A DNA stretch of 64,000 nucleotides from assembly GCF_032362555.1 (NCBI RefSeq), contig NC_083531.1, forward strand, positions 3,100,001-3,164,000, read 5' to 3'. Shown here in pieces: positions 61,762 to 64,000 of this stretch (its first letter is position 1; every line of letters begins with the position of its first letter). A program made the translations under genes and the position numbers. Source of the DNA: Amyelois transitella (Eukaryota > Arthropoda > Insecta > Lepidoptera > Pyralidae). A model generated the notes under the pieces. It had not been told where the DNA came from. It was given only the letters and a program-made list of their open reading frames with translations, and did no database searches.

Positions 61762-64000
61762 TGAAAAATTTATTTTAGCCAGTGATAGTAATTGTTATAT
61801 TTCTTTACTTTCATCATCATGTAATAATTATAACAAAAAATATTTTTTAGTAGATTCTGGAGCATCAATATCGGCATGTACGTATAAACATGCTATAGAA
61901 TGTAACATTCCAATCCATAAGGAGAATGTAACAATCAACGGTTTAGGTGGAAGTGTACAAGCAATAGGATACTTATTTTTACCATTAACTTTTAATAATG
62001 AAACATTCAATCATAAGTTTTTTGTTTTTCAAAATTTACCAATTAAAGGAAGTGGAATTTTAGGCCGTGATTTTTTAAATAGATGCAAAGCTCAATTAGA
62101 CTTCAGTAAAAATACTTTGACATTATTTATTAATTCGAAAATTACTTTACCTTTAATAAATACATGTAATGTTATTTTTGAGATCCCAGCTAGAAGCGAG
62201 TCAATACATTTTATACATACGGACATTAATGAAGATTGTGTCATATTATCTCAAGAAATAAAACATGGTATATTTTTAGCAAGTTCCATATGTTCACCAA
62301 AAGATGGATTGATTCCTGTTAGAATACTTAATGTTACTGAAAATGATGTTCAACTCACAGAAATAAATCCAAAAATTGATAAAGTTAGTAACTATAATAT
62401 TTGTGAATTTGAAAAGTCAACGACCGATTCAAATAGAGTGAAAAAACTTTTCTCATTAATGAAATTGCAACATTTAAATATTGAGGAACAAAAAACTATT
62501 GAGAACATTTGCGCTAAATATTCAGATATATTTTACCTCCCTGGTGATAAATTAAGTACTACTGATGTATACACACATACTATTTCTGTCAAACCTAATA
62601 CAAATCCAATCTTTTCAAAACAATATCGTTTGCCATACTCTCAAAAGGACGAAATTAAACGCCAAATTGATAAAATGTTAGAGGAAGGGATAATTGAACC
62701 TAGCAAGAGCGATTGGTCTAGTCCAATACTGTTAGTACCTAAAAAATCAGATTCAACAGGAGACAAAAAATGGAGGCTTGTCGTAGATTATAGGAAATTT
62801 AATAATCAGATTGAAGACGATAAATTCCCACTACCAGATATTACTGAAATTCTGGACTCGTTGTCAGGTAGCATTTATTTCACACATTTAGACTTGCATC
62901 AAGGATACTATAATGTTAATTTAGATGAAAACAGTAGAAAATTTACAGCTTTCCATTCAGGACAGTATCAGATGACACGTATGCCAATGGGACTTAAAAC
63001 TAGCCCAAGTTCATTTTCCAGAATGATTACATTGGCAATGGCTGGTCTAAATTATGAAAAATGTCTAATTTATTTAGATGACTTAATTGTTTTTGGCCGT
63101 AATTTAACAATTCATAATAAAAATTTACAAGATGTTTTTGAAAGATTACGTCAGGTCAATTTAAAATTGAACCCAGTAAAATGCGATTTTCTTAAAAAAG
63201 AAATTTTGTATTTAGGTCATGTGATTTCTAATGAAGGTATAATGCCGGATCCTGCAAAAATATCTGCAGTACAAAATTATCCAGTTCCTACAAATTCAGA
63301 CGAAGTAAAAAGATTTGTAGCTTTCACGAATTACTATAGAAAATTCATACCAAAATTTGCAGAAATCGCATATCCTTTAAATAAATTAACTAGAAAAGGC
63401 GTACCATTTGAATGGAATACCGAAAGTCAAAACTCTTTTGAAAAACTAAAAGAACTACTAATAAGCCCACCTGTGTTACAGTATCCCGATTTTTCGGAAC
63501 AAAATAAATTTATAGTACAAACTGATGCTTCAAATAATGCTATAGGAGCAATTTTATCAAACAAAAATGGACGACCAATAGCTTATGCTAGTAGGAGCTT
63601 AAATAAAGGTGAAAAGAATTATCCAGTGATAGAAAAAGAATTGCTAGCAATAGTATGGGCTGTGAAGTATTTTCGTCCATATTTATATGGACGCCCATTT
63701 AAAATACTGACAGACCATAAACCACTAGTATACTTGTTCAATATGAGAGATCCTTCGAGTAGGCTCATGAAATTTAGAATCATATTAGAGGAATATAATT
63801 TTGAAGTAGAATATGTTAAAGGTTCTGAAAATGCAGCTGCAGATGCATTGTCTAGAATCACATTAAATGATTTAAAAGAAATGCACGAAAGTGTTATTAA
63901 TGTTATGACAAGAGCGGGCGCAAGAAAATTAAATAAACTAGATTCATCGGTAGATATGGATGCTTTAGACTTGAGGCCTGATCAACCAAAGGTCGTAAGT
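61751..64000 (+). CDS. gypsy-3 pol, open at right edge (protease, RT, RNase H)
   Basis: The frame is open from the gag overlap to the window end (about 750 codons). Protease FLVDSGASISA (about 61844-61876); RT with WRLVVDYRKFNN, MPMGLKTSPSSFSR and the YLDD catalytic box; RNase H with QTDASNNAIGAIL, LNKGEKNYPVIEKELLAIVW and LTDHKPLVYLF; the connection before integrase is reached (ALSRITLNDLKEMHE). Integrase lies beyond the window. Confidence 0.88.
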   Translation, partial: MRNSEKFILASDSNCYISLLSSSCNNYNKKYFLVDSGASISACTYKHAIECNIPIHKENVTINGLGGSVQAIGYLFLPLTFNNETFNHKFFVFQNLPIKGSGILGRDFLNRCKAQLDFSKNTLTLFINSKITLPLINTCNVIFEIPARSESIHFIHTDINEDCVILSQEIKHGIFLASSICSPKDGLIPVRILNVTENDVQLTEINPKIDKVSNYNICEFEKSTTDSNRVKKLFSLMKLQHLNIEEQKTIENICAKYSDIFYLPGDKLSTTDVYTHTISVKPNTNPIFSKQYRLPYSQKDEIKRQIDKMLEEGIIEPSKSDWSSPILLVPKKSDSTGDKKWRLVVDYRKFNNQIEDDKFPLPDITEILDSLSGSIYFTHLDLHQGYYNVNLDENSRKFTAFHSGQYQMTRMPMGLKTSPSSFSRMITLAMAGLNYEKCLIYLDDLIVFGRNLTIHNKNLQDVFERLRQVNLKLNPVKCDFLKKEILYLGHVISNEGIMPDPAKISAVQNYPVPTNSDEVKRFVAFTNYYRKFIPKFAEIAYPLNKLTRKGVPFEWNTESQNSFEKLKELLISPPVLQYPDFSEQNKFIVQTDASNNAIGAILSNKNGRPIAYASRSLNKGEKNYPVIEKELLAIVWAVKYFRPYLYGRPFKILTDHKPLVYLFNMRDPSSRLMKFRIILEEYNFEVEYVKGSENAAADALSRITLNDLKEMHESVINVMTRAGARKLNKLDSSVDMDALDLRPDQPKVVS

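Larger units (their letters stand above)
59587..64000 (+). mobile_element. Ty3/gypsy element gypsy-3 (412/mdg1 type), right end outside the window
   Basis: The 5' LTR is about 59587-59729: its start TGTGAGGTTAGAC aligns with the gypsy-2 LTR start TGTAGAGGTAAGAC. The primer-binding site TGGCGACCCTGCC follows at once. Order: small membrane protein, gag, pol, as in gypsy-2. What is in view looks whole. Protein similarity to gypsy-2 is clear but many residues differ, so these are separate families of one lineage. Confidence 0.85.

Noticed and set aside
1-64000. Polinton/Maverick or other large DNA virus-like element
   Set aside because: No protein-primed polymerase, packaging ATPase or capsid-like gene seen; the retroviral-type integrases present belong to gypsy and BEL pol genes.

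Overview
The window is a eukaryotic, AT-rich, intron-bearing stretch that is almost wholly built of transposable elements. It most likely comes from a moth or butterfly: there is a short Helitron with the typical lepidopteran 3' end (hairpin then CTAGT), RTE-like LINE tails of the 'cccggaggggtaggcagag' kind with (TATG)n ends, a Jockey-like LINE, BEL/Pao and Ty3/gypsy elements, mariner, piggyBac and PIF/Harbinger copies. I saw no rRNA, tRNA, CRISPR array or convincing bacterial-type operon.

Region 1 (1-33600) is a deep nest. A MADF-domain exon (904-934, resumed at 33485) is split by a DNA transposon with 4-bp target duplication and matching ends (element A, 935-33480). Intron 1 of that transposon's transposase gene holds a minus-strand Ty3/gypsy element (gypsy-1, 1348-31206, 372-bp LTRs, CACA duplication). 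Gypsy-1 in turn holds two BEL/Pao fossils, a tandem array, a 5'-truncated Jockey-like LINE (29389-30550) and a second, apparently whole gypsy element of the 412/mdg1 type (gypsy-2, 14313-20644, 111-bp LTRs, GGAG duplication). The array (about 8070-29388) repeats a 2.8-kb unit made of a minus-strand BEL pol fragment joined to a plus-strand, A-tailed, mRNA-like segment with an intact 364-codon reading frame of unknown origin. Five complete A-tailed segments are present.

Region 2 (33600-44900) holds a CTTCGG-rich foldback element with a Helitron inside it, a broken piggyBac gene, a LINE scrap, four tandem 0.65-kb units with an exon-like conserved block (37041-39637), a mariner with one frameshift (40637-41953), degraded Harbinger transposase exons with two Myb/SANT-like accessory genes, and a piggyBac N-terminal fragment.

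Region 3 (44900-59400) holds an unresolved invertebrate transposon gene interrupted in frame by element B (45821-49237), a whole-looking relative of element A with perfect ATAT target duplication, a two-exon 602-codon transposase and subterminal repeat arrays. Next come two PIF/Harbinger elements only about 30 bp apart, inserted into a piggyBac fragment. In the first (50599-54096) the transposase gene (-) and the MADF accessory gene (+) interlock, each having an exon inside the other's intron. A partial third Harbinger and another piggyBac fragment follow.

Region 4 (59587-64000) is the 5' two-thirds of a third gypsy element (gypsy-3), a diverged relative of gypsy-2, running off the right edge. 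Both carry a small, potentially myristoylated single-membrane-span protein upstream of gag.
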